Shown here in pieces: positions 55,008-64,000 of a stretch of 64,000 bases of DNA; the stretch's first letter is position 1, and each line of letters opens with the position of its first letter. Source of the stretch: Ferirhizobium litorale. GTDB lineage: Bacteria > Pseudomonadota > Alphaproteobacteria > Rhizobiales > Rhizobiaceae. Both the position numbers and the translations under genes were made by a program. The notes under the pieces were generated by a model. The model had not been told where the DNA came from. It did no database searches and saw only the letters and a list, made by a program, of their open reading frames with translations. Location of the stretch: assembly GCA_030028905.1 (NCBI GenBank), contig JALDYZ010000005.1:286003-350002 (forward strand). Reading direction: 5' to 3'.

Positions 55008-55736
55008 ATGGGCAAACCACATTCTCTGGATATCCGCGAGCGGGTGGTGGCGACGGTGGAAGGTGGTCAGTCGTGCCGGGCGGCGGCACGCCATTTCGGC
55101 GTCGGCGACAGCACGGCGATCCGGCTGATGCAACGCCGCCGGCTCACCGGCACGGTCTTGCCAACGCGTCAGGGGCGACCGGCCGGCAGCGGCAAGTTGG
55201 CCCGCTATCGCTCGTTTCTGGTCGGGCAGGTTGAGGCCAAACCCGACATCACCATGCCAGAGCTTGCCGCCCGGCTTCTCGACAGCCACGGCATCGCCGT
55301 GCCGCCGTCCTCTCTGTCGCGCTTCCTGCTGTCGCAAGGCTTCACATATAAAAAAGCGCTGATGGCGTCGGAACGCGCTCGCGCGAAGGTGAAGGTAGAG
55401 CGTGAGACCTGGATGGCCAGACGCCAGCCGAGGATGCGGCTTGAGCCGCATCGCCTTGTCTTCATTGACGAAACGTCAGTGAATACGAAGATGGTCCGCC
55501 TGCGCGGTCGTGCGCCCTGCGGCAAACGGCTTGTCATGGATGCGCCCTTCGGCCACTGGGGCACCCAGACCTTCATCGCCGGGCTGCGATGCTTCGGGCT
55601 CACCGCGCCGTGGATCACCGACCATGCGATGAACCGCAACGCCTTCGATACCGATATCGAGACACAGCTCGCTGTCGAGAGGCGACGTCGTCATTCTCGA
55701 CAACCTCGCCGTCCACAAGAGCAAAAGAGCCCTGTG
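55008..55736 (+). pseudogene. IS630-family transposase, frameshifted
   Basis: The start and helix-turn-helix are intact (LDIRERVVATVEGGQSCRAA, HFGVGDSTAIRLMQ), as is the first catalytic Asp (FIDETSVNTKM). After about residue 225 the frame slips: GDVVILDNLAVHKSKRAL, with the second catalytic Asp, is in the next frame and stops at 55736. It lacks the third acidic residue. It is inactive. Confidence 0.82.
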
Positions 55737-55737
55737 A

Positions 55738-55908
55738 ATGCACGTCGCCGCACCGGTCGATGACGGCACACCAGGCGAACAGGATGACTTCCGCCCGCCA
55801 TGCCCCTGCTGCGGCGGACGTATGATCGTCATCGAGGTGTTTGAACGCTGGAGGCAGCCGCGCGGGCCGCCGGATGCGCCGGCGACGAACCGGGAGACGG
55901 CTTCATGA
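55738..55908 (+). pseudogene. IS91-family transposase C-terminal tail, second copy
   Basis: 57 codons: PCPCCGGRMIVIEVFERW is the C-terminal zinc ribbon of IS91-like transposases. It differs from the tail of the copy at 54598 (VCPCCGGILRITARL), so it comes from a different element that is otherwise lost here. Confidence 0.6.
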
Positions 55909-56659
55909 CCCGGCATGGCATGGTCAAGACTTCAGCCGCAGGCATCACGCCTCCGGCAACCGACCCACATGCGTCCGTGGTGATCATCGCCGCCGACAGG
56001 GTCGTGACGAAAGTAGTGACAGGCCAGAAGAACCACGCATACGTACAACGAAGCGGCCTGTCAGTGTCCATAATCCCGCTCACTGGCCGTGCGATCGCGG
56101 ATATGAGCCGCAGATTGAAATCTCCATAGCCTTCAACTGTGGCCCGCGGGTTCCTTTCTCGGGGACTTTCGTACGCCTACCGGCGCCCGAAACTCTTCAC
56201 GTATTCAGACTGTCTGCTGACAGTGTCGTCAACGAGAATGCCAACATTTGTGCTCTCACCGCCTAAGCCGGGATTTGGCAAATATCCCGACATTGGCTCA
56301 GTCAAGTCTCGTAGTAGCAAGTTTTTTGGAACGGAGCCCGTGCACCCTTTTCAATCAACGAAGCCGGTACTTGCAAGCGCGGCTAGCCAACATCAAGGCT
56401 GGGTCCGCGACTTCGACGTGGTACGGTAGGCTTTCGGTTGCGACATGGAAGGGTTGGCAGAAGCGTCCAGCTTTTTGGCAGGTGCCGTCACGCCGCTCAA
56501 ACTTATCGAAGACCGCCAATGTGGACCCTGTGTTGATAGCGAAGAATTCAAGCGCCCTGAGAATGGCGTGCAAAATGGAACTTCGGTCATTGATTAAAAT
56601 CAAAGCACAACCCGCACCGATGTGACAAAGATGTTTCCCTCCAAAGAGGTGGGGAAGCG
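55909..56659. other. Gene-poor stretch after the insertion sequences
   Basis: 751 bases before the DUF3604 gene. Reading frames are present but resemble no protein I know. It may be decayed insertion-sequence or gene DNA. A GAGGTGGGG ribosome binding site at its end belongs to the DUF3604 gene. Confidence 0.35.
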
Positions 56660-58606
56660 ATGAACAAGACTTCAGCTTTGCTGATAATAACGGGGTTCGT
56701 AAGCTTGGTTTCTGCCTTACCCGCAGCAGCTCAGGAGACCACCGATATCGGCAGTCTCGACAACGCGAAGGCAGAAAAGGCATTTTCCCGCAAACCTCTC
56801 TACTCGCCCTATGCCGGACGCAATTTTCCGACCCGGCCGCTTTTCGGCGATACCCATCTCCACACCGGAGCCTCATTCGATGCTGGCGCTTTCGGAGCAC
56901 GGTTGACACCTCGCGATGCTTACCGCTTCGCCAGCGGCGAGGAGATCATGGCGTCGAGCGGCCAGCCTGCCAAGTTGTCACGGCCGCTCGACTTTCTAGT
57001 GGTCGCCGACCACTCTGATAACATGGGGATGTTCCCAGACCTCTTTGCCGGCAAACCGGATGTCATCGCCGATCTGCAGGCTCGGACCTGGTACGACATG
57101 ATCAAGTCAGGTCAAGGTGCCAACGCCGCGCTCGAAATCATCTTCAGCTTTGGCAAGGGCACGCTGCCTAAGAGCATGATCTATGGCCCTGATACACGTC
57201 CCTACAAAAATGCGTGGCAGGATACAATCGAGGCCGCCGAGGAGTACAACGAACCGGGACGGTTCACGGCCTTTATCGGCTATGAATGGACCTCCAACAC
57301 AGCAGGCAACAACCTGCATCGAAATGTCGTGTTTCGCGATAATGCCGACAAGGCGGATCAGGTCGTGCCCTTTACGACCCTGAAGCCTTTGGGCAGCGAC
57401 AATCCACGCGACTTATGGAAGTGGATGCAGGCATATGAAGACAAGACCGGGGGCAATGTGCTGGCGATCGCACACAACGGAAACCTGTCCAATGGCATCA
57501 TGTTTCCCATGATCGAATCCTTCACCGGCAAGCCCGTCGACAAGGACTACGTAGAGGAACGCGCCAAATGGGAACGCCTCTACGAGACGACGCAGACCAA
57601 AGGCACCGGCGAGGCGCATCCCTTTCTGTCTCCCAATGACGAATTCGCCGATTTTGAGATCTGGGACTTCGGCAATCTTGACGCCAGCGTGGTGAAGAAG
57701 CCTGAGATGCTTGAATTCGAATATGCGCGCTCGGCGCTGAAGAACGGACTCAAGCTCGAAGCACAGCTTGGCACGAATCCATACAAGTTCGGTATGGTCG
57801 GCAGTTCAGACGCACATACGGGTCTTGCGGCGATGGAGGAGGAAAACTTCTTCGGCAAGACGACGCCGCAGGAGCCGAGCGCAGAACGCCTGACGGCAAC
57901 GTTTGTCAAGGATTCCAAGACCGGGATTACGGTCATGGACTGGGAGGTTGGCGCATCCGGCTACGCCGCCGTGTGGGCAACGGATAACACTCGTGAGTCG
58001 ATCTGGGACGCCATGCAGCGCAAGGAAACCTACGCAACAACCGGACCGCGCATGGCCGTGCGTTTCTTCGGCGGCTGGGATTTCGAACCAGCCGATGCCG
58101 AGACCCGCAACCCTGGCGAGATCGGCTACAGCAAGGGAGTCCCCATGGGCGGGGACCTCAGGGCAGCGCCCGAAGGTAAGGTACCGTCGTTTCTGGTCGC
58201 CGCGCTGCGAGACCCAATTGGAGCTAATCTCGATCGTTATCAGATCGTTAAGGGTTGGCTTGACGATAAGGGCCAGACGCATGAACAGGTGTATGACGTC
58301 GCCTGGGCCGGGCATCGCAAACCGGGCGCCGACGGCAAGCTGCCACCGATCGGCAGCACTGTCGATATCGAGAACGCGACCTGGACCAACACGATCGGTA
58401 CGCCAGAACTGATCGCAGTGTGGAAGGATCCCAGCTTCGATCCGAGGCAGAAAGCGTTCTACTATGGACGCGTCATCGAGATACCGACGCCACGCTGGAC
58501 CGCCTATGATGCCAAACGGTTTGGAACGAAGCCGCTTGAGGGTACGCGAATGACTGTCACCGAACGCGCCTATACTTCTCCGATCTGGTACGATCCAGCG
58601 AAGTAG
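56660..58606 (+). CDS. Secreted DUF3604 protein, PHP-like hydrolase
   Basis: 648 residues. The signal peptide ends near residue 25 (LVSALPAAAQ). DUF3604 motifs: FGDTHLHTGASFDAGAFG at 62-79, VVADHSDNMGMFPDL, LAIAHNGNLSNGIMFP and MVGSSDAHTGLAAMEEENFF. The His and Asp residues form the metal site of a PHP-like phosphoesterase fold. The substrate is unknown. It is followed 112 bases later by a parvulin and a HupE/UreJ protein. Confidence 0.88.
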   Translation: MNKTSALLIITGFVSLVSALPAAAQETTDIGSLDNAKAEKAFSRKPLYSPYAGRNFPTRPLFGDTHLHTGASFDAGAFGARLTPRDAYRFASGEEIMASSGQPAKLSRPLDFLVVADHSDNMGMFPDLFAGKPDVIADLQARTWYDMIKSGQGANAALEIIFSFGKGTLPKSMIYGPDTRPYKNAWQDTIEAAEEYNEPGRFTAFIGYEWTSNTAGNNLHRNVVFRDNADKADQVVPFTTLKPLGSDNPRDLWKWMQAYEDKTGGNVLAIAHNGNLSNGIMFPMIESFTGKPVDKDYVEERAKWERLYETTQTKGTGEAHPFLSPNDEFADFEIWDFGNLDASVVKKPEMLEFEYARSALKNGLKLEAQLGTNPYKFGMVGSSDAHTGLAAMEEENFFGKTTPQEPSAERLTATFVKDSKTGITVMDWEVGASGYAAVWATDNTRESIWDAMQRKETYATTGPRMAVRFFGGWDFEPADAETRNPGEIGYSKGVPMGGDLRAAPEGKVPSFLVAALRDPIGANLDRYQIVKGWLDDKGQTHEQVYDVAWAGHRKPGADGKLPPIGSTVDIENATWTNTIGTPELIAVWKDPSFDPRQKAFYYGRVIEIPTPRWTAYDAKRFGTKPLEGTRMTVTERAYTSPIWYDPAK

Positions 58607-58718
58607 ACCACCCATCGTCTGCGCTTGCCAGACCATCGGCAGTCTAGCTTGAGGCGGTCGAGGCATATGCCAAGCGGCATCGAAAGCTGTTGCAGATCGC
58701 AAGAGGGTTTGAAAGGCT

Positions 58719-59561
58719 GTGAAATTCAGTGCAATCTTATATTCGCCCCTGCTGCATTTCTTTGTGCTGGGAGGGCTCGTCTTCATCCTCTACAACCTCA
58801 AGAATCCACCTTCGGATCGGCCGCCAGGTGAAAGCGTGCTGCGATTGACCGAAGCCAATGCCCAGAAGCTCGCCGAGGGTTTCGCCGCGACGTTTCAACG
58901 TCCGCCCACGCCGGAAGAATATCGCAATCTCGTCAAGGAGTGGGTCATCGAGGAAGCCTCGGTCCGGGAGGCACTCGCGCTCGGGTTCGACAATGGCGAC
59001 ACGATGATCCGCAATCGCCTGCGTTCAAAAATGGAGTTTCTCGCCGAGGCACCTGCTGCGGCCATGATGCCTGACGACGCCACCCTCGAAGCCTTCTACA
59101 AGGCAAATGCCGGCCGCTTCGCTAGCCCAGGCCAAGTCAGCTTCGAGCAGATACTCTTACCGCCGGGGGCGAAAGCGAACGATATCGAGGCCCTCAAGAC
59201 GAAACTGGAGAGCGGCGCCGATCCGACAACACTCGGAAGCGGGGCAATGCTGCCGCCACAGGTCGAGGACATGTCGACGGCCACTGTTGAGAAGGTGTTC
59301 GGCCCCGGATTTGGAGCCGCGGTCGCAGCGCTACCGATACGGCGCTGGTCCGGCCCAGTTTCAAGCGGGTACGGCGCGCACCTCGTCAGGCTGGAGGTGC
59401 GACGCGAAGAGGTCTTGCCACCGCTCGACAAGGTTCGCGATCGCGTCCTTGCAGAATGGCGTGCCGACGAGGCGCGACAAATGCGAGAGGAGTACAAGCA
59501 TAGGTTGCTGCAACGTTACACCGTGGAATTGCCGGACTTCGAAACGAAGGGCCAGCCATGA
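58719..59561 (+). CDS. Membrane-anchored parvulin-type peptidyl-prolyl isomerase
   Basis: 280 residues, GTG start. One N-terminal span (LLHFFVLGGLVFILYNL, residues 11-27) anchors it. SurA-like helices follow (EEYRNLVKEWVIEEASVREA), then a rotamase-like segment (GQVSFEQILLPPGAKANDIE, ATVEKVFGPGFGAAVAALPI). It folds exported proteins. The HupE/UreJ gene overlaps it by four bases. Confidence 0.85.
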   Translation: MKFSAILYSPLLHFFVLGGLVFILYNLKNPPSDRPPGESVLRLTEANAQKLAEGFAATFQRPPTPEEYRNLVKEWVIEEASVREALALGFDNGDTMIRNRLRSKMEFLAEAPAAAMMPDDATLEAFYKANAGRFASPGQVSFEQILLPPGAKANDIEALKTKLESGADPTTLGSGAMLPPQVEDMSTATVEKVFGPGFGAAVAALPIRRWSGPVSSGYGAHLVRLEVRREEVLPPLDKVRDRVLAEWRADEARQMREEYKHRLLQRYTVELPDFETKGQP

Positions 59562-60556
59562 CCCTGCGCGGGGCGATGCTGCTACTGCTGTTGGCTCTAG
59601 CTCAACCAGTCCGTGTCCTGGCCCACGCGCTCGACCCTGCCTATCTCGAGCTTTCGATACTGGACGCGGGGCGCTGGCGGGTGACCTGGCGGGTGCCCGA
59701 CTTAAACGGAACCCCAATGCCGATCACGCCTCGGCTGCCAGACAGTTGTGAAACCAATGATGCCCCCGGGCCGCATTTCGACGGACGCGGATGGAGCACC
59801 GCTTATGTCGTCAATTGCCAGGCCGGACTTTTTGGGGGCACGATCCGGATCGAAGGCCTGGAAAATACACGCACCGACGCGCTGGTTCGCTACGAGACTG
59901 CCCCGGATCAAGCCGTGATCAGGCGGCTTACAGCAGATCAGCCAGGGTTCGTCGTCCCAGCGGATCCAGGTCATTTCGAGGTTTTCACCAGCTATGTCGC
60001 CCTGGGGGTGACGCATATCCTGGAAGGTCTCGATCATCTGCTCTTCGTTCTGGCCCTGCTACTGCTTGTCCGCAATGCGCGCCGTCTGATATGGGCCATC
60101 ACTGCCTTCACCCTCGCCCACAGCATTACCCTGGCTGCCGCGACCATGGGCTGGTTCAATTTGCCTTCGGCTCCGGTCGAGGTGGTGATCGCACTATCGA
60201 TCGTGTTCCTCGCCTGGGAGCTCGCCAAGCCTCCGGAACGCCGGGACCCGGTGGCCGAGCGACTTCCCGCATTGGTTTCCTTCGGCTTCGGCCTGATCCA
60301 CGGGCTGGGCTTTGCCGGAGCACTGCATGAGATTGGACTACCGGAGCGCGATGTTCCCATGGCCCTCTTCGCCTTCAACGTCGGTGTAGAACTCGGTCAA
60401 TTACTGTTCATTGCCGCTGTCCTGGCGATAGGTGCCGCCGCACGCCGTATGGTACCGCTAACGGCGAGACATGATCGAGGAGTAACTTGTCTTGCAAGCT
60501 ACCTCATCGGCAGCATTGCGGCATTCTGGGTTATCGAACGCATCAACGGCTTCTGA
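59558..60556 (+). CDS. HupE/UreJ family membrane protein
   Basis: 332 residues. A signal peptide (LLLLLALAQPVRVLAHA) precedes a periplasmic domain, then six or seven spans. The HupE/UreJ motif HILEGLDHLLFVLALLLLV and LIHGLGFAGALHEIG carry the conserved His/Asp residues of metal transport. HupE moves Ni or Co and related forms are uncharacterised. Its coupling to the parvulin suggests it supplies metal to secreted hydrolases, which is inference. Confidence 0.86.
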   Translation: MTLRGAMLLLLLALAQPVRVLAHALDPAYLELSILDAGRWRVTWRVPDLNGTPMPITPRLPDSCETNDAPGPHFDGRGWSTAYVVNCQAGLFGGTIRIEGLENTRTDALVRYETAPDQAVIRRLTADQPGFVVPADPGHFEVFTSYVALGVTHILEGLDHLLFVLALLLLVRNARRLIWAITAFTLAHSITLAAATMGWFNLPSAPVEVVIALSIVFLAWELAKPPERRDPVAERLPALVSFGFGLIHGLGFAGALHEIGLPERDVPMALFAFNVGVELGQLLFIAAVLAIGAAARRMVPLTARHDRGVTCLASYLIGSIAAFWVIERINGF

Positions 60557-60703
60557 GCCATTTGACGGTAGACGACCACTTTCAGGAATTGATCGATAGC
60601 TGCTGAACGTCTGAAAAGGAGGCGCAAGCCGCTCAATCGAATCCTTGGAGAGGCTCTCTGAGCAAAAGGGGCGCGGCCCCACAACGCGCAGGGCCGTTCC
60701 CCT

Positions 60704-61339
60704 TCAGATTTCAGTCCGCTCGGCCAGTTCCAGTGCATCCTCTATGTCAACGCCGAGATACCTGACTGTGTTCTCGATCTTGGTATGGCCAAGGAGGATC
60801 TGGATCGCGCGAAGGTTGCCGGTGGCCTTGTAGATCATGGCAGCCTTCGTTCGCCGTAGGGAATGCGTGCCGTAATCCTCCCGACGCAGCCCAATCGCAG
60901 TGACCCATTCATCGACCAGTCGGGCGTATTGCCGAGTGCTGAGATGATCGGCGTGGTCGACTCGGCTAGGAAAGGCATAGTCATCAACTGTTCCTCCCCT
61001 TCGCTGAAGCCAGGCAAGCAGACTTGCTCTGACTTCGGTCGTAATTTCGAATTGCACGGGGCGTCCAGTCTTCTGCTGGACGACAGTGGCGCGAGTTCGA
61101 ATTTCGTGGCCCGTGACGAGGGTCCCGATTTTGATTTTCACCAAATCGCAACCGCGGAGCTTGCTGTCGATGGCGAGATCGAACAGCGCTCGATCTCTCA
61201 TCCTTCCTTCTCGGTCGAGAAAGAAGCGCACTGCCCAAATCTGGCGCTGCTTCAAGGGCTTCTTGACGCCAACTTGTTTGCCTGCGTTCCAAGCCGGTCG
61301 ACCCAGTGCGGCAGGATTCAGTTCTCCTCTGGCCACCAT
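60704..61339 (-). CDS. Tyrosine-type integrase
   Basis: 211 residues, complete for the small plasmid-type group. The catalytic residues are Arg (SKLRGCDLVKIKIG), HSLRR (THSLRRTKAAMIYK), GH (LLGHTKIENTVRYLG) with the Tyr. The N-terminal ~30 residues are basic. No attachment-site repeat is evident next to it. Confidence 0.88.
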   Translation of the reverse strand: MVARGELNPAALGRPAWNAGKQVGVKKPLKQRQIWAVRFFLDREGRMRDRALFDLAIDSKLRGCDLVKIKIGTLVTGHEIRTRATVVQQKTGRPVQFEITTEVRASLLAWLQRRGGTVDDYAFPSRVDHADHLSTRQYARLVDEWVTAIGLRREDYGTHSLRRTKAAMIYKATGNLRAIQILLGHTKIENTVRYLGVDIEDALELAERTEI

Positions 61340-61557
61340 TGGCCCGAGGGAGAACGCGCAGCTCTAGGTTCTAGGGCTGGGGCCGTGAGGAGACTGGCTG
61401 CTTGTGGACGCAACATCGTGGAAGCTGCTATTGATTGCAACCTCTCTTGCCGGCTGCTTCCGACCCTCTTTCGGACATTCAAAACGCTCCTCTCGAACGC
61501 CAACTCTAGCCCGAAGCTGTCATCCGAAAAGTGTGAAGGTCACTGGCAAGGTGGGGT

Positions 61558-62085
61558 TCACTCAGCTTGGGAAACTGGGGCCAAAGCCGCATTTGATCCT
61601 TTGCGTGCTTTGGCGGTTTCATATGCGGCGTTCAATTCTCGAATGACAGATCGTTCGGGCTTCCGGGCCCCAAGATGAATGTGCCGAAGTTCGTCCATAA
61701 AGATATCCCACATTAGTGGGCCGCCATCCTCAAGCCGTTTCGCCCGCACGGACAGTTCCTTGGAAGCGGATGTATGCCGTACCCCCCAAGCGCCCATCAT
61801 GGCGAGCAACGGCACCAACTGGATAGCAGGTTCGGTCAGGCTGTAGATTGTCTTCTGCGTATGGTCCGGATCACGGGCCTTCGACAGCAGCCCTGCCGCG
61901 ACCAGTTTCTTCAACCGGTCGGACAGAATGTTCGATGCAATTCCTTCCTCGGACGTATTCAAAAGGTCGCGGTAATGGCGTCTCGATCCGAACATGATGT
62001 CGCGGATGACAATGAGGCTCCAACGATCACCCAGTGTCTCCAGTGTGAGATTGATCGGGCATCCCGACCTGCCTGACTTGTTCAT
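61558..62085 (-). CDS. HxlR family regulator
   Basis: 175 residues from the ATG at 62085. The winged helix is CPINLTLETLGDRWSLIVIR, DLLNTSEEGIASNILSDRLK and KLVAAGLLSKARDPDHTQKT. The C-terminal part is longer than the minimal HxlR (about 110 residues). It is divergent from the RibD-like gene at 62177, with a 91-base gap. It probably controls that gene in response to a redox or electrophile signal. Confidence 0.9.
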   Translation of the reverse strand: MNKSGRSGCPINLTLETLGDRWSLIVIRDIMFGSRRHYRDLLNTSEEGIASNILSDRLKKLVAAGLLSKARDPDHTQKTIYSLTEPAIQLVPLLAMMGAWGVRHTSASKELSVRAKRLEDGGPLMWDIFMDELRHIHLGARKPERSVIRELNAAYETAKARKGSNAALAPVSQAE

Positions 62086-62176
62086 TTTCAAAAACCTCTC
62101 GCACACTGCTTGCAGTCTTAGGACAGTCCCGCTAGAAAGCAACTGGTTGCGATATGCATACAGATGAGGCTTGAAA

Positions 62177-62818
62177 GTGACGAAGGTAATTGTTCCTAGC
62201 TTCTCCCTATCGCTGGATGGATTCGCGGCAGGGCCGGTTCAAAGTCGCCAAGACCCACTTGGCAAACGCGGCATGGAGCTGCACCAGTGGTTTTTCGACA
62301 AAAAGAACTTCCCGGCCATGACGGTGGCGACTGCCGGCGCGACCAGTGTCGACCGGAAATACTCTGACCGCATGTTGGCCGGCGCCGGGGCCTTTATCCT
62401 GGGGCGCAACATGTTCGGCCCCATTCGCGGCAACTGGACTGACGAGGACTGGAAAGGTTGGTGGGGCGACAATCCGCCATGGCATGCGCCAACATTCATT
62501 CTCAGTCATTTTACGCGCGACCCCGTGGAGATGGAAGGCGGCACGACCTTCTATTTCGTGACAGACGGCATCCACTCCACACTTGATCAAGCCAGGGCGG
62601 TGGCTGGGACAAAAGACGTGAAGATCGCCGGTGGTGTTGCAACCATCCGCCAGTACCTAAACGCCGGGCTGATCGATGAACTGCACTTGGCATTTGTGCC
62701 AGTCTTTCTGGGCCAGGGGGAATCCTTATTGACCGGGATCGACCTGCCCGCGCTTGGATTCGACGTGGTCGAGCGCGCGGCAGGTGGGCACGCCATGCAT
62801 GTCATCCTGAAGAAATAG
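62177..62818 (+). CDS. Dihydrofolate reductase / RibD C-terminal family protein
   Basis: 213 residues with GTG at 62177 (GAGG seven bases before it). SLSLDGFAAG, GAFILGRNMFGPIRGNWTDE, VATIRQYLNAGLIDELHLAF and VPVFLGQGESLL are typical of YyaP-like reductases of the RibD C-terminal fold, which use NAD(P)H. It is paired with an HxlR regulator. The substrate is unknown. Confidence 0.88.
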   Translation: MTKVIVPSFSLSLDGFAAGPVQSRQDPLGKRGMELHQWFFDKKNFPAMTVATAGATSVDRKYSDRMLAGAGAFILGRNMFGPIRGNWTDEDWKGWWGDNPPWHAPTFILSHFTRDPVEMEGGTTFYFVTDGIHSTLDQARAVAGTKDVKIAGGVATIRQYLNAGLIDELHLAFVPVFLGQGESLLTGIDLPALGFDVVERAAGGHAMHVILKK

Positions 62819-63677
62819 TTCTGACGCGATAACGCTGATGCCGTGCTTTTCGTCGTTTGCATCCCAACTGCCGAAGGCCGGGGAATTCCGACAGCAGGAG
62901 CCGCGCCAGGGCACCGTTCGACAGTGCAGAGACGAAGGTGTTCATCACGCCCCAGACCAGCAGGAAGAAAAACGTCACTCCGGCAATCAACCGCAAGCTA
63001 CCACCCAGAAGCGACGGAGCCCCGCCGATCATGGCACCAAACAGCGCCGCGATGGCAGCGGCCATAAGGAAGCGGAATGTGATCCAGACGACGATCTGCC
63101 AAAACAGGATCAACTTCCGCCCTCGTAGCAGCGCGGCATTCTCTTTGAGGGCTGCCCATGGTCGCACGCCTCGCCCCACGATGAGTTGCAATGCGAAGGC
63201 CCAGCCGGTCAGCCGTGACAGCAGGATCAGGCCCATGAGCGTCGACAGGGCTGCGATGGCGGAGGCAGGGAGCAGGGCCCGCGGCGGAAGGTAGGTGAGG
63301 TAGTAGTTGATGTCGTGGTCGCGCAAAGACCAATACGCAGTAGCCGCCATCGCCAGAACGAACGGCAGAGCGATGGCGACAACGCGCAGGAGAAGCCCCA
63401 GACTGAAACGTAGTATATGCGGAAAACGCGGGACGGCGAAAGCGCCCGCCGGCGTCAGCAGGAGGTGGGCGATGTCCTGATCGGTCGTGGCGCTGCGGCC
63501 TGAGAAGCCGACGACAGTACCGAGGAGCAGTCCGATCAATGGCAAAAACAGCGCTGAAGTGACCAGTCGGACTGCGAGATGCGTCACTATGAAGGGCACG
63601 CGATAGGCGAACGCGACGCGGAAATGCGTCGAGACCTTCGACAGCACCGCCATCGCCTTGCCCGTCGCTTCTCGCAT
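62802..63677 (-). CDS. GDPD-type membrane domain protein
   Basis: 291 residues, with about six spans (VTHLAVRLVTSALFLPLIGL, VVAIALPFVLAMAATAYWSL). It resembles the glycerophosphoryl diester phosphodiesterase membrane domain that precedes the catalytic domain. The protein ends at RVRTISSG without any GDPD catalytic motif, so it is a membrane half alone or a truncated gene. It overlaps the end of the RibD-like gene by 17 bases. Confidence 0.7.
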   Translation of the reverse strand: MREATGKAMAVLSKVSTHFRVAFAYRVPFIVTHLAVRLVTSALFLPLIGLLLGTVVGFSGRSATTDQDIAHLLLTPAGAFAVPRFPHILRFSLGLLLRVVAIALPFVLAMAATAYWSLRDHDINYYLTYLPPRALLPASAIAALSTLMGLILLSRLTGWAFALQLIVGRGVRPWAALKENAALLRGRKLILFWQIVVWITFRFLMAAAIAALFGAMIGGAPSLLGGSLRLIAGVTFFFLLVWGVMNTFVSALSNGALARLLLSEFPGLRQLGCKRRKARHQRYRVRTISSG

Positions 63678-64000
63678 GCGTCAGCCTCCCTCAAGTGCGG
63701 GGCGGCCCAGTACCAGGTTCTGAGACCCTGCCGACGATCGTACGAGGCTGATTGGCGGCGGCCGGTTGCGCTCCAAGGCGGTCGATGAGGGGAGCCAACT
63801 CGGATGGATCGTCTTAGCCCACAACGCACTTCCCACCAAGAGGGCGAGGCTAGACCCGATTCAGCACCTTGTCATGTGAGAAGCCGGGTGTCCACGGTTC
63901 TCACTGAGAAAGGGAGCGGACTACAGAAAGGCAGGCGATCAAACCTGAATAGCCCCAAGTTTCGTGGACGCCCTCGGGTTACATTTCCTGCTGCCGTTCG
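63678..64000. other. End of window without supported gene
   Basis: 323 bases to the window edge. I see no complete gene and no recognisable start. Confidence 0.3.

Noticed and set aside
56248..56625. A frame with some helix-like text before the DUF3604 gene
   Set aside because: No start signal or recognisable domain, and its composition does not resemble coding sequence of the neighbours.
1..64000. CRISPR arrays, rRNA and tRNA genes
   Set aside because: I looked for evenly spaced direct repeats with unique spacers and for rRNA or tRNA cores. The only spaced identical repeats are the three 16-bp palindromes at 8640-8794, which have 51-56 base gaps of unequal length and are symmetric, so they are not CRISPR.

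Overview
The window reads as DNA of a Rhizobiaceae-type alphaproteobacterium (Rhizobium, Agrobacterium, Sinorhizobium or a close relative), probably on a large plasmid or chromid, or on an integrated one. The reasons are the high GC content, the rhizobial transfer gene order traG-traD-traC / oriT / traA-traF-traB, a cluster of three 16-bp palindromes matching the repABC parS consensus, the DUF736/DUF7007/ArdC accessory genes usual on rhizobial plasmids, and many decayed mobile genes. No repA, repB, repC, trb or quorum-sensing tra regulator lies in the window, and I saw no tRNA, rRNA or CRISPR array.

Layout. 1-7.7 kb: a catabolic cluster with a class III aminotransferase (5' end cut), an amino-acid-type binding protein, an FAD-dependent oxidoreductase, an ABC permease, and on the other strand an FrlD-like sugar kinase and an FrlB-like SIS deglycase, followed by a GntR/UTRA regulator. 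The same palindrome (TGTCAG-N4-CTGACA or one mismatch from it) lies before the binding-protein gene and before the deglycase gene, so the cluster looks like one regulon for Amadori compounds (fructosyl amino acids). 7.7-12.7 kb: a DUF1275 membrane protein, the parS-like cluster, a truncated integrase, and a divergent LysR/MFS pair. 12.7-20 kb: a plasmid accessory block with a decayed ParB-like gene, DUF7007, ArdC antirestriction protein, DUF736, an antitoxin with a decayed toxin, and a WGR protein. 20-23.8 kb: PACE and MFS exporters, a DUF1801/YdeI-like protein, and an ArsR-SRPBCC pair.

23.9-32.1 kb: the conjugation core. The nic sequence and adjacent hairpin predict that the minus strand is cut near 26474/26475 and enters the recipient toward lower coordinates. 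The ArdC and DUF736 genes would then be transcribed from the transferred strand, and each has a similar GC-rich hairpin in its leader. traH is a pseudogene.

32.4-39.7 kb: a small XRE regulator with tandem palindromes, then a CapA-like protein with a complete peptide-type ABC transporter. 39.8-46.7 kb: small hypothetical genes, decayed genes and an IS110 remnant. 46.7-60.6 kb: secreted enzymes in two blocks, a sulfatase with a HAD hydrolase and a DUF3604 protein with a parvulin and a HupE/UreJ protein, separated by small stress-type genes and a wreck of IS91 and IS630 elements. 60.7-64 kb: an integrase, a divergent HxlR/RibD-like pair, and a GDPD-type membrane domain without its catalytic domain.

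All product names come from recognised motifs and gene order, without any database search. Pseudogene calls rest on reading the same recognisable protein across two or more frames.
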